Assembly (NCBI GenBank): GCA_030600405.1
Contig: JAUVMD010000003.1
Span: 1 to 13,749, forward strand
DNA: 13,749 bases
Reading direction: 5' to 3'
Origin: Nitrospirota bacterium
GTDB taxonomy: Bacteria > Nitrospinota > Nitrospinia > Nitrospinales > Nitrospinaceae
Position 1 is the first letter of the stretch, and every line of letters starts with the position of its first letter. A model generated the notes under the pieces. The model was not told the origin of the DNA, searched no databases, and saw nothing but the letters and a program-made list of their open reading frames with translations. Position numbers and translations under genes: made by a program. Below, in pieces: positions 1 through 6,322 of the stretch.

Positions 1-372
1 CGTGTTGGCGTCGCCGAGGCGCAGTTTGGTGGCGAGATGCACGGTCAAACCGGAATCCGCAAGGCCCAGGGCCGCCGTCACTCCCGCCCCGCCGCCGCCG
101 AGAATCAAGACGTCGGTTTCGATATCAACGTTGGGTTGGAACTCGTTGGGAATGGGGCTGTCCGATTCAAGCAGGTCCGCCAGTTCTATGGGGAACAGGT
201 CGGCATTGGCGTTGGGTCCGACGTTAATCTTACGCTCGTTGCCAACGTAATCGGGATGGTATTCCTTGATTAGGTTTTGCGCCTCGTCATCACCGATGGC
301 CGGAGCAGATTGATTGATACGCTCCGTGCGGCTTTGTTCCACTTTTTCCAGCGATGCCTTTGCCCAGTCCAT
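1..372 (-). CDS. FAD-binding fumarate reductase/succinate dehydrogenase-type flavoprotein subunit, 3' truncated by window edge
   Basis: Reading leftward from ATG 372-370, the frame is open to the window edge (124 codons), so only the N-terminus is present. After an unusual leading stretch of about 83 residues rich in charged residues and proline, a beta strand and a Rossmann dinucleotide motif appear (ETDVLILGGGGAGVTAAL, about residues 85-102), followed by KLRLGDANT, typical of the FAD domain start in FrdA/SdhA/aspartate-oxidase relatives. Its start overlaps the stop of the upstream iron-sulfur gene as TGATG (one shared base), which indicates translational coupling and a shared complex. Known for the family: the FAD subunit interconverts succinate and fumarate and exchanges electrons with the iron-sulfur subunit. 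The substrate here is inferred; other flavin oxidoreductases with this fold are possible because the catalytic part lies outside the window. Normal SdhA/FrdA place the FAD motif much nearer the N-terminus, so the extension is notable. Confidence 0.78.
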   Translation of the reverse strand, partial: MDWAKASLEKVEQSRTERINQSAPAIGDDEAQNLIKEYHPDYVGNERKINVGPNANADLFPIELADLLESDSPIPNEFQPNVDIETDVLILGGGGAGVTAALGLADSGLTVHLATKLRLGDANT

Positions 373-1064
373 CACGAGATAGTTCCTTCTTGACGGAAAG
401 CTTTAGTGCGCTTCAACCGTTCTTCATCATCGCAATTCAAAAGATGCTCCCACTCCTGTTCCGCCTGATCGCTCATCGTTGTCTCCTCCGACTGGTCGAG
501 GGCCGGGTGATCCACCGACATGCCGAGCGAGCGCCGCACCCAGAGGCCCATGGTGTGCGGCAAAACCTTATCCTCGCACACCGCGCGGCACAGCCCGCAA
601 TGGATACAGGTGGTGAAATCCTCCGCCACCGCCTCGAGCTGCCCCTTTTGCATGCGCAGGACAGAGTCCATCACCGGGATGTTCATGGGACACGCAATGG
701 TGCAGTTATCGCACTTGGTGCAACGGTCAACCGTTGGAAACGTCGCGCGCAATTTATCTTCATCGGGATCGGATGCGGGCGGGGGGCCAGCCAGGGTATC
801 CACCGGAAACGGGAAAACTTCCATGCCCTCCTCGACGGTGCGCAGGCACGCGAGGTCGGTCCCGCCGCGTCTGCCATCCTTGAAACGAAGCGTCACCGTG
901 CAGGCGCCGCACACGCCGCCGACACAGCCGGTCTGGATTTCATGACCCAGCCCTGCCTGCCACAGCGCGTGGATGATCGTCTCCCCTTCCCGCGCTTTGA
1001 TTGACTTTCCAGCAATCGTGATTTCCATCGTTTTCGGTTCCATGGATTCTGAATCGGACTTCAT
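372..1064 (-). CDS. Fumarate reductase/succinate dehydrogenase-like iron-sulfur subunit (2Fe-2S plus two 4Fe-4S)
   Basis: 230 aa. The N-terminal plant-ferredoxin-like domain has GCVGGVCGACTV with C47, C52, C55 and a fourth Cys at C73. The alpha-helical part carries CTKCDNCTIACP (C115, C118, C121, C125) and CIHCGLCRAVC (C153, C156, C159, C163). This is the order seen in SdhB/FrdB. However, both later motifs are complete C-x2-C-x2-C-x3-C sets only 27 residues apart, closer to HdrC/GlpC-type modules than to the 4Fe-4S plus 3Fe-4S pattern of classical SdhB. It likely passes electrons between the downstream flavoprotein (stop and start overlap by one base) and an unseen acceptor. No membrane-anchor gene is visible. 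The start at 1064 is chosen for an AGGA at 1072-1069; M8 and M13 are alternatives. The tail after residue 195 is acidic and variable. Role as fumarate reductase versus another flavin-linked oxidoreductase is inferred. Confidence 0.85.
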   Translation of the reverse strand: MKSDSESMEPKTMEITIAGKSIKAREGETIIHALWQAGLGHEIQTGCVGGVCGACTVTLRFKDGRRGGTDLACLRTVEEGMEVFPFPVDTLAGPPPASDPDEDKLRATFPTVDRCTKCDNCTIACPMNIPVMDSVLRMQKGQLEAVAEDFTTCIHCGLCRAVCEDKVLPHTMGLWVRRSLGMSVDHPALDQSEETTMSDQAEQEWEHLLNCDDEERLKRTKAFRQEGTIS

Positions 1065-1096
1065 GGCATCCTACCCACGTCATTCATATTATTCCT

Positions 1097-1978
1097 TTAT
1101 AACAACTTCAGAGCCAGATCGAACGCTCTTTTCTTGAGGTCCGCGTGGGACCCAAACCAGGCCAGTCGCAAACGCGAATCCTGATTTTTACCCAGCTGGT
1201 GATCGACCGTATACGTCACTGCGTTCAACAGGCCCCAGGCTGTCATTTGAGTGGCTTCCAGGTCTTGTCCCGGAGCCTTTTGTATCGCTTCAATCGCCAT
1301 GCGGGTTTTTTTCTCGGCGAGTTCTTCAATCTCCTGCTGATCTATAATGGACAAGTCCTGGACCGTTTCCGGCTGGAAGACGTTGAACATATAACGGTGG
1401 ACCGTCGTATCATCCACTTTTTGAGTGGCCAGGCGCTCGGCATTGGACGCGAACGCGGCGATCGCTTCCCGGCCCAGACCGATATTCTCTTTGGCTTTTT
1501 GAATCATCTTTTCGTCCAGTTGGGTGGACGCCGGCGACAGAAACGGGGGAGTGGATATGAATACCCTGCGGAAGGTATTTTTAAAGAGGGACTTCGCTTT
1601 GCAAACGACTTGCAGGGTGTTGCCACAAACTTCCCGGACTGTCGTAACTTGCATTTGCACCGAACTCCTTTTCTCATCCCGAGACGCAAACAGCAGGCAC
1701 CCTTCTACCGGGTCCGCTCCCTTTACAGTGAACTTTGCGTTCAACCCGGCCAGCGCCCAGATGATGCGGCCCTTGTCCAGTTGCCCGACGGTTTGGATGT
1801 GCGCCTCCCCCGCTTCGGCAAAGGACTTGAAGAACCGGAACGTTTCGTGGTGCGCCGGGGATTTATACGGCCGCTTGTAATCGAGTTTGGCCTTGACCAG
1901 CATCTCGTGAGGGGACAGGTGGGCATCGATTTCCGCGCCCAGTCTGTGCCAGGGTTTTTCGTTCGACCATGCCATCAT
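1097..1978 (-). CDS. DUF932 (phage/plasmid-like, TIGR03299-type) protein
   Basis: 293 aa. The N-terminus (WSNEKPWHRLGAEID) and the region with WALAGLNAKFTV and TTVREVCGNTLQVV match the pattern of the DUF932 family: a tryptophan/PWH-type start, a dense beta-rich middle with 'R.VCxNTL', and a C-terminal helical part. The family is common on phages, plasmids and in scattered chromosomal copies; its biochemical function is not established. No signal peptide or membrane segment is seen, so it is probably cytosolic. Two adjacent ATG codons (1978 and 1975) are both possible starts and neither has a strong Shine-Dalgarno. It lies 32 nt upstream of the iron-sulfur gene on the same strand, so cotranscription is possible, but nothing suggests a functional link with the flavoprotein pair. 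A family home on mobile DNA suggests it may have been acquired. Confidence 0.75.
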   Translation of the reverse strand: MMAWSNEKPWHRLGAEIDAHLSPHEMLVKAKLDYKRPYKSPAHHETFRFFKSFAEAGEAHIQTVGQLDKGRIIWALAGLNAKFTVKGADPVEGCLLFASRDEKRSSVQMQVTTVREVCGNTLQVVCKAKSLFKNTFRRVFISTPPFLSPASTQLDEKMIQKAKENIGLGREAIAAFASNAERLATQKVDDTTVHRYMFNVFQPETVQDLSIIDQQEIEELAEKKTRMAIEAIQKAPGQDLEATQMTAWGLLNAVTYTVDHQLGKNQDSRLRLAWFGSHADLKKRAFDLALKLL

Positions 1979-2024
1979 CCGGCCATGGTAATTCCATTAA
2001 AAACCAATTGCAAATCAACGTTTT

Positions 2025-2043
2025 GTCATCCTGAGCCTGTCGA
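2025..2043. repeat. Dispersed short repeat copy 1 (CCTGAGCCTGTCGA type)
   Basis: GTCATCCTGAGCCTGTCGA here and GTCACCCTGAGCCTGTCGA at 7113-7131 differ at one of 19 positions. Both lie in intergenic DNA. From memory, this kind of sequence is widespread as an intergenic repeat in many bacterial genomes and gives the well-known spurious peptide FDRLRVT when read in reverse. Its function is unknown. Confidence 0.6.
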
Positions 2044-2077
2044 TGGGGCCCGGTTTTCCATACCCAAATCAGACCCC

Positions 2078-2106
2078 TTGACAGCTTCAGAGAAGTGAAA
2101 TAAAGT
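2078..2106 (+). promoter_or_regulatory. Candidate sigma70 promoter for the TPR gene
   Basis: A perfect -35 hexamer TTGACA (2078-2083), a 17-nt spacer and a 4/6 -10 hexamer TAAAGT (2101-2106) lie about 57 nt upstream of the TPR gene start. Sequence match only. Confidence 0.5.
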
Positions 2107-2163
2107 CAGATCATTCTTTTTCTCAACGATGCCCGATATGCTTTAAGACGGTTACTCTGACCC

Positions 2164-2724
2164 ATGACAGACCCACGGAAAAATGACATCGAAGACTGCC
2201 GGGAGGTGGTCGAAAAAAATCCCGCCGACGCCCAGGCTCATTTTAAACTGGGATTGGCCTGCCGCAAGGCTAAACGTTTTGAAGAGGCCGCCCAGTCCTA
2301 TAAGATCTCTTTACAGCTCGATCCTGATAATACGAGAGCGCTCCATGGACTGGCCATCGCTTACAGAAAACTGAGACGGTATGACAAGTCCATCGCCGTT
2401 TGCCGGCAAGCCTTAAAGCTCGACCCCAATCACGTGAAGATCCATTTCAATCTCGCTCTGGTCTATGAGGAACAAGGAAAATGGGAGGAAGCAATTGCAC
2501 GGCATCACAAAGTGCTGGCCCTCGATCCGGAAGATTTTCAGGCTCATTACAATCTGGCACGAGCGTACGACGCCGTAAAAGACGGATCCAAAGCCATCCG
2601 ACACACACAAAAGGCCGAATCGGTCGCTGACAGAGAAAACGATGAGGCAGGAATAAATGAATCCAAATTGCTGCTGGCCGCCCTGTTTGAAAAATATGGA
2701 AGTTCTCCCACAGCCAATGGGTGA
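2164..2724 (+). CDS. Tetratricopeptide-repeat (TPR) protein
   Basis: 186 aa made almost entirely of 34-residue TPR units: about residues 22-55 (AHFKLGLACRKAKRFEEAAQ), 56-89 (ALHGLAIAYRKLRRYDKSIA), 90-123 (IHFNLALVYEEQGKWEEAIA) and a weaker one at 124-157, each closing with the LDPxx signature. A short helical tail follows. No signal peptide or membrane segment is present, so it is probably a cytosolic protein-protein interaction scaffold; the partner cannot be told from sequence. There is no convincing Shine-Dalgarno before ATG 2164, but a good promoter lies about 57 nt upstream. Two tiny membrane-protein ORFs follow at short spacing on the same strand and may be cotranscribed, which could make the TPR protein a partner of a membrane micro-protein (speculative). 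Confidence 0.88.
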   Translation: MTDPRKNDIEDCREVVEKNPADAQAHFKLGLACRKAKRFEEAAQSYKISLQLDPDNTRALHGLAIAYRKLRRYDKSIAVCRQALKLDPNHVKIHFNLALVYEEQGKWEEAIARHHKVLALDPEDFQAHYNLARAYDAVKDGSKAIRHTQKAESVADRENDEAGINESKLLLAALFEKYGSSPTANG

Positions 2725-2776
2725 AACGGCTTATGCCACCCGCCTGATTCTTTTCCTTTAACAATGGGGGTAGCGA

Positions 2777-2896
2777 ATGAGTAAAACGTCGGTTGTTTTT
2801 TTGATATTATTCCTGGTTTTGCTGGTGACTTTATTTGTAATTCTTTTTATGGGGTTGGGTGGAGATCCTGTTATAGTTCCACGTTCACCGCTTTAA
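2777..2896 (+). CDS. Putative 39-aa single-pass membrane micro-protein
   Basis: ATG 2777 to TAA 2894-2896. A run of G (2766-2770) serves as a Shine-Dalgarno-like site 6 nt before the ATG. After MSKTS comes a hydrophobic stretch of about 24 residues (VVFLILFLVLLVTLFVILFM), enough for one transmembrane helix, then a short tail GLGGDPVIVPRSPL. It lies 52 nt after the TPR gene and 12 nt before a second micro-ORF with an excellent ribosome binding site. I do not recognise a family. The evidence is the RBS, the coherent hydrophobic composition and the tandem arrangement. A chance ORF in AT-rich sequence remains possible. Confidence 0.5.
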   Translation: MSKTSVVFLILFLVLLVTLFVILFMGLGGDPVIVPRSPL

Positions 2897-2908
2897 ACCA
2901 AGGAGACA

Positions 2909-2992
2909 ATGTTGAAAATAGACCAAAATAAAAAAATCATGCTGGTGGTGGCGCTGGCTGTATACCTCCTTTATAAAATGATGGGAGGGTGA
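2909..2992 (+). CDS. Putative 27-aa membrane micro-protein
   Basis: ATG 2909 to TGA 2990-2992, preceded by AGGAG at 2901-2905. The peptide has a lysine-rich start (MLKIDQNKK), one short hydrophobic helix (IMLVVALAVYLLY) and a KMMGG end, giving the charge pattern of a one-pass inner-membrane peptide. It follows the 39-aa ORF by 12 nt, so the two could be translated together. I know of no family match. Its very short length limits confidence, but the ribosome binding site is among the best in the window. Confidence 0.5.
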   Translation: MLKIDQNKKIMLVVALAVYLLYKMMGG

Positions 2993-2995
2993 TGG

Positions 2996-3120
2996 CTCCT
3001 GCCCGGAGGGGGATCGTGCCGGGCGGGTGGCGAACCACCACAGGTAATTTTGTAATACCCTGAATGGCGTAAGTGACTCATGGATCGCACGCTGACACCC
3101 CAGCTAAATTTCCTCCGGGC
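2996..3120. repeat. Possible degenerate copy of the inverted-repeat element seen after ruvB
   Basis: The stretch 2996-3013 (CTCCTGCCCGGAGGGGGA) matches the left arm at 9370-9387 in 17 of 18 positions. At 3101-3120 CAGCTAAATTTCCTCCGGGC loosely resembles the right arm around 9500-9520, with gaps. The span (125 nt) is shorter than the 156 nt of the 9370 element. It occupies the 186-nt gap between the micro-ORF and the carbonic anhydrase gene. Left-arm match seen directly; the interpretation as a decayed copy is inference. Confidence 0.35.
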
Positions 3121-3178
3121 GTTGCCCGGCGGGCCTTGCCCGGTCCCTTTAATCTGCAATCAGAATGGATAACACGCG

Positions 3179-3754
3179 ATGAGCGGAAACGATATCTGGC
3201 AAGAGTTGCTCTCCGGTAATAAACGTTTCGCGGAGGGCAATCCCACTCACCCCAATCAGTCCATAGCCCGGCGACAGGAAATGGCCAAGGGTCAAAATCC
3301 CCGCGCGGCTGTTCTCGCCTGCGCGGATTCACGGGTTTCTCCCGAAATTGTATTCGACCAGGGTTTAGGGGATTTGTTCGTGGTTCGGGTGGCGGGCAAT
3401 GTTGTCAACGACCCTATTCTGGGAAGTCTCGAATATGCGGTCGAGCATCTAGGAACGCGGTTGATCGTCGTTCTCGGGCATCAGCGATGCGGGGCGGTGG
3501 CGGCCGCCTGTGCGGGCGGGGAGGCCCCCGGCCACATCGGAAGCCTGGTCCAGGCCCTGGCTCCGGCGGTCGATAAAATCAGCGCATCGGAAGAAGGGCG
3601 GGTCGATTGGGTCGCGAAAGAAAATGTGCGGATGATGGCCAAGAGCCTCCGCTCCTGTGGTCCCATTCTGGAAAAGTGGGTCCGGCAGGGTAAACTTGAG
3701 GTGGCAGGGGCGTTTTACGACCTCGACACCGGCGCGGTTGAAATCGTTGAGTGA
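3179..3754 (+). CDS. Beta-class carbonic anhydrase
   Basis: 191 aa, within the usual bacterial beta-CA length. It interconverts CO2 and bicarbonate with zinc. The full zinc/active-site set is visible: CADSRVSPE gives C48, the D50/R52 dyad, and GHQRCGAV gives H101 and C104. The early segment GNKRFAEGN and the FVVRVAGN strand are also typical. No signal peptide is present, so it is probably cytosolic. The start at ATG 3179 gives the expected N-terminus (WQELLSGNKRF) although the Shine-Dalgarno is weak. The gap upstream contains repeat sequence; downstream comes an MBL-fold gene with separate upstream sequence and AT-richer codon use. A CO2-fixing or bicarbonate-demanding carboxylase metabolism would fit, but no carboxylase gene is in view. 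Confidence 0.95.
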   Translation: MSGNDIWQELLSGNKRFAEGNPTHPNQSIARRQEMAKGQNPRAAVLACADSRVSPEIVFDQGLGDLFVVRVAGNVVNDPILGSLEYAVEHLGTRLIVVLGHQRCGAVAAACAGGEAPGHIGSLVQALAPAVDKISASEEGRVDWVAKENVRMMAKSLRSCGPILEKWVRQGKLEVAGAFYDLDTGAVEIVE

Positions 3755-3765
3755 TCCTTACGAGA

Positions 3766-3786
3766 GTGTTGAAGCGTATTGAGAAG
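3766..3786. repeat. Direct repeat copy 1 flanking the MBL gene
   Basis: This 21-nt stretch, beginning GTGTTGAAGCG and ending ATTGAGAAG, recurs at 4526-4546 with a single T/G difference. It lies 12 nt after the carbonic anhydrase stop. Read in frame, both copies give VLKRIEK, but each frame is stop-bounded and very short. Confidence 0.6.
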
Positions 3787-3830
3787 ACGAAATAAAACTT
3801 TTGTGTATAACTTTTTATTGCGGAGTCGCA

Positions 3831-4451
3831 ATGTCTTATTTACAGGAATTAAATACAAATCTGTTTCGTTGGTCGGAGTTTTCCGATGAGAAGCAGTTGA
3901 ACTTCAACGGTTATTATTTGGTCAACCGGGAGGAAGCGGTCATTATTGATCCCCCCGATTTAAGCGATGAAGGGATGACTGAATTGAAGGGACGGATAAC
4001 CGACCATGCCCGCAGTCCATTGAAAGCCGTTCTGCTGACAAACGTTCACCATGACCGGGCAAGCCTCAAATTCAAAGAGACTTTCCATATCCCGATTTAC
4101 GTCCATGAAAACGACAAGGATTTATTGGATTTCACTCCCGATCATACTTTCAAAGGCGATGAAATATTATTTTGCGGTTTAAAAGTGATTCATTTGAAAG
4201 AACAAAAATCGCCTGGGGAATCGGCCTTCTTGCTGGAAAACCAGAAAAAACTGTTTGTAGGCGATGCTTTGATCGGAAAAACCCCGGGAAAACTTAACCT
4301 CCTTCCGCCGGAAAAATATAAGGACATCCATAAAGCCAAAGAGGCCTTAAAAGTTCTTAAATCCTATGATTTTGATGATCTGCTCCTGGGGGACGGGGAG
4401 CCCGTCCAGGGTGACGCCAAAAAACTGTTGGAAGCATTTTTTAACGATTAA
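3831..4451 (+). CDS. Metallo-beta-lactamase-fold protein with degenerate metal-binding motifs
   Basis: 206 aa from ATG 3831, chosen over in-frame upstream codons because GGAG at 3822-3825 is well spaced and the N-terminus MSYLQELNTNLFRW fits MBL relatives. Fold landmarks: NGYYLVNREEAVIIDPPD (26-43, with the conserved D40), a motif-1 region TNVHHDRA (70-77) where the canonical THxHxDH would be, PGESAFLL (128-135) where HTPGHxxGS is expected, LFVGDALIG (141-149, with D145), and LLLGDGEP (184-191) in place of the last histidine motif. So the fold is clear, but the first and last ligands of motif 1 (N71, R76) and the later histidines are replaced. Hydrolase activity of the ordinary binuclear type is doubtful; a binding or regulatory role, or an altered metal site, is inferred. 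It is AT-richer than the carbonic anhydrase and ruv genes and bracketed by a 21-nt direct repeat, which hints at separate origin. Confidence 0.82.
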   Translation: MSYLQELNTNLFRWSEFSDEKQLNFNGYYLVNREEAVIIDPPDLSDEGMTELKGRITDHARSPLKAVLLTNVHHDRASLKFKETFHIPIYVHENDKDLLDFTPDHTFKGDEILFCGLKVIHLKEQKSPGESAFLLENQKKLFVGDALIGKTPGKLNLLPPEKYKDIHKAKEALKVLKSYDFDDLLLGDGEPVQGDAKKLLEAFFND

Positions 4452-4525
4452 GACCCGGATTTTCAGCTGGATGGAAACTCTCTTTGAGGTGCGGGTGGGA
4501 AAGATGCTGGTGATCTCGGGAAGAG

Positions 4526-4546
4526 GTGTTGAAGCGGATTGAGAAG
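4526..4546. repeat. Direct repeat copy 2 flanking the MBL gene
   Basis: 20 of 21 bases match 3766-3786, in the same orientation. It sits in the convergent gap between the MBL gene stop (4451) and the PrsW-like gene stop (4606), so copy 1 and copy 2 enclose the whole MBL gene and its leader. Confidence 0.6.
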
Positions 4547-4605
4547 GTGGTGGAAGAGAGGGGTAGAAAAGAGCCTTAGTTTCTGTGCCAGATCAATCAA
4601 GATAT

Positions 4606-6027
4606 CTAATTCGACTCAGCGAGCTTCTCCCGTTCAAGCGCCCAATAAACATTCAAATGCTTTTGAGCGAAGGCTAAAACCCCTCCCTGAAGCAAAATCA
4701 AAGCAAACTCAAACCACCAGTAATAAGGAAGCTCCGAAGGCAAGAACTTTCTCATTCCGCTCAAGACAAAAAACATCAGGACAATGGATAATATTGGGAA
4801 AGATTTTTTTTGTTCTTTATTTAAAAATTCCCTGATCATCCGAAACAAAAAATATAGAAAAGCCGCCTCTATACCCGCCATCACCACATAGAATGAAATT
4901 TCAATGGAGGGATCGAAGGAAGGTCCTTCCCGCTCTCCCAGAATGGTCCCATAAACCAAAAGAGGAATGATGGTGAATACAAACAACCCCAGAGTCCTCA
5001 GGTCAGGATTGAGTCTCAGGTTTTTATAGTTCTTGAAATTCCGGTAATTCCTGTGGAACCAGAAATAAAGGTAGAGTCCGAAAGTCAATCCATAGAAAAC
5101 TACAACCCGTTTGGCGGGCCACACTCTGGGTGGAGTTTTTGCCCGAACTCTGGCCTCCAAGCCGATTTGCGAACCCCAAAGGGTGCGTATGGAAATTCTT
5201 CTATCGCTTTTCCCGGAAACTAAAATATCATCCAGTTTTAGACTCCCCTCCGACAGCCTATCCCGGATATCTTTTAATAACAGCGGCTCTTTTTTCTTTG
5301 CATCTTCCGGTAAAAAATATTCCCCGGAAGAAAATTCGATCCGTTTGGAAGTTTTTTCTAATTCTCTTTTGGCTTGCAAAGCCAGATAAATTCCAAAAAT
5401 GACAATTCCAAACATCGGATAAATCGACCAGGATAAATTTGACATCGCCACGGAATCATAAGTCCCATGGAGAATGATTACCGTGACCAGTCCAAACGTT
5501 AAATGTTTCCACGGATTGGGGCAAAACTTGGCCTTTCCCATAAAGTAACCCAGGATGATCCCATCGAAGGCGTGGGCGGGAACAGCGGTGAGCATTCTCA
5601 AAATCCCTGTCTCGTAACCAAAAGGGACCACATACATTATGTTTTCCATGGTCGCAAAACCACAGCCAATCATACCCCCGTAAACTATCCCATCAAACGG
5701 ATCGTTAAAATTCGGGTCCTCGTAAATGAATTCTTTGAGGAAAAAGAATTTGCAGACTTCTTCCACCAGAGCTATACCGAAAAAGGCAGAAATAACCGTC
5801 TGCCACCACGTGTCATTGAAAGATCCTTCCCAACCAAGAACTTTTACAAAAGTTTCCTCATAATACATTGTGGGGAATACGGCCAAAGCTCCCCAAATGA
5901 AACATTTGATCACCAGTTTTTTGGGTTTGGGATTCCACCGGCCGGAGTAGTAAATATAGACGGCAAGCGCGACGCCTGGTCCTATTGCAAGATATATTAA
6001 CTTGAGAGTTTCTATTCCTCCGTTCAT
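4606..6027 (-). CDS. PrsW-family intramembrane protease with C-terminal multi-pass extension
   Basis: 473 aa, about twice the length of a plain PrsW. Residues 1-220 form the PrsW core: several membrane helices with LVEEVCKFF (E89, E90, K93), GFATMENI (E128, N129), PAHAFDGIILGY (H152) and ILHGTYD (H187), the conserved set of this glutamic/metallo-type protease family. A charged soluble linker (about 222-305) includes LLLKDIRDRLSEGSLKLDDI, which weakly recalls GYF_2/DUF4339-type domains. A second membrane half (306-460) begins VVVFYGLTFGLYLYFWFHRNYRNFKNY, resembling DUF4234-like segments. The start at ATG 6027 has AGGA at 6037-6034. Known for the family: Bacillus PrsW cleaves an anti-sigma factor; no sigma/anti-sigma pair is nearby, so the substrate is unknown. 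The gene is convergent with the MBL gene, divergent from yebC and AT-richer than the ruv genes. Confidence 0.85.
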   Translation of the reverse strand: MNGGIETLKLIYLAIGPGVALAVYIYYSGRWNPKPKKLVIKCFIWGALAVFPTMYYEETFVKVLGWEGSFNDTWWQTVISAFFGIALVEEVCKFFFLKEFIYEDPNFNDPFDGIVYGGMIGCGFATMENIMYVVPFGYETGILRMLTAVPAHAFDGIILGYFMGKAKFCPNPWKHLTFGLVTVIILHGTYDSVAMSNLSWSIYPMFGIVIFGIYLALQAKRELEKTSKRIEFSSGEYFLPEDAKKKEPLLLKDIRDRLSEGSLKLDDILVSGKSDRRISIRTLWGSQIGLEARVRAKTPPRVWPAKRVVVFYGLTFGLYLYFWFHRNYRNFKNYKNLRLNPDLRTLGLFVFTIIPLLVYGTILGEREGPSFDPSIEISFYVVMAGIEAAFLYFLFRMIREFLNKEQKKSFPILSIVLMFFVLSGMRKFLPSELPYYWWFEFALILLQGGVLAFAQKHLNVYWALEREKLAESN

Positions 6028-6212
6028 TGAGTTTCCTGTTTTCCAAATAAGGTGGAGAGGCCCGAAATCAAAAGCAACTTCTTCCTTTACGAGGTTGTTG
6101 AGTGCTGAGTTGGCGGGTCACACTCCTTGCAATTCAGTTCGGTATGAGTTTACCCGAATGGGCAGAGGATTTCATCCACCTGATTTTGGTACCGACAGCT
6201 TATAGCTGAGAG

Positions 6213-6264
6213 CCCCGGACCAAAAACCTTTAAAAATCAAACCCATGGGTTTGGATTGCCGGGG
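6213..6264. promoter_or_regulatory. Palindromic stem-loop region upstream of yebC
   Basis: A perfect 16-nt palindrome CAAACCCATGGGTTTG (6238-6253) is enclosed by complementary CCCCGG (6213-6218) and CCGGGG (6259-6264). It ends about 58 nt before the yebC start and overlaps the candidate promoter. It could be an operator, or a terminator/attenuator of an unseen transcript. No run of T follows, so an intrinsic terminator is less likely. Confidence 0.4.
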
Positions 6265-6284
6265 TGGGGAAACTGTGCTAAATT
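6257..6284 (+). promoter_or_regulatory. Weak candidate promoter for yebC-ruvCAB
   Basis: TTGCCG (6257-6262), a 16-nt spacer and TAAATT (6279-6284) preceded by TGC, which gives an extended -10. It lies 38 nt upstream of the yebC ATG. Only 4/6 matches per hexamer, so tentative. Confidence 0.3.
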
Positions 6285-6322
6285 AGCTTCGGTATTAACC
6301 CTATTTGAGGCGGTAGGAGCGT

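Noticed and set aside
354..1004. Plus-strand open frame opposite the iron-sulfur gene
   Set aside because: The minus strand carries an intact three-cluster ferredoxin-type protein; the plus frame is low-complexity shadow.
1145..2098. Plus-strand open frame of 317 codons
   Set aside because: It lies antisense to the DUF932 gene, whose protein is recognisable; the antisense product shows no domain and is a composition shadow.
2992..3063. 23-codon ORF overlapping the end of the 27-aa micro-ORF (TGATG)
   Set aside because: Its sequence is mostly the GC-rich repeat arm and shows no RBS of its own or plausible protein character.
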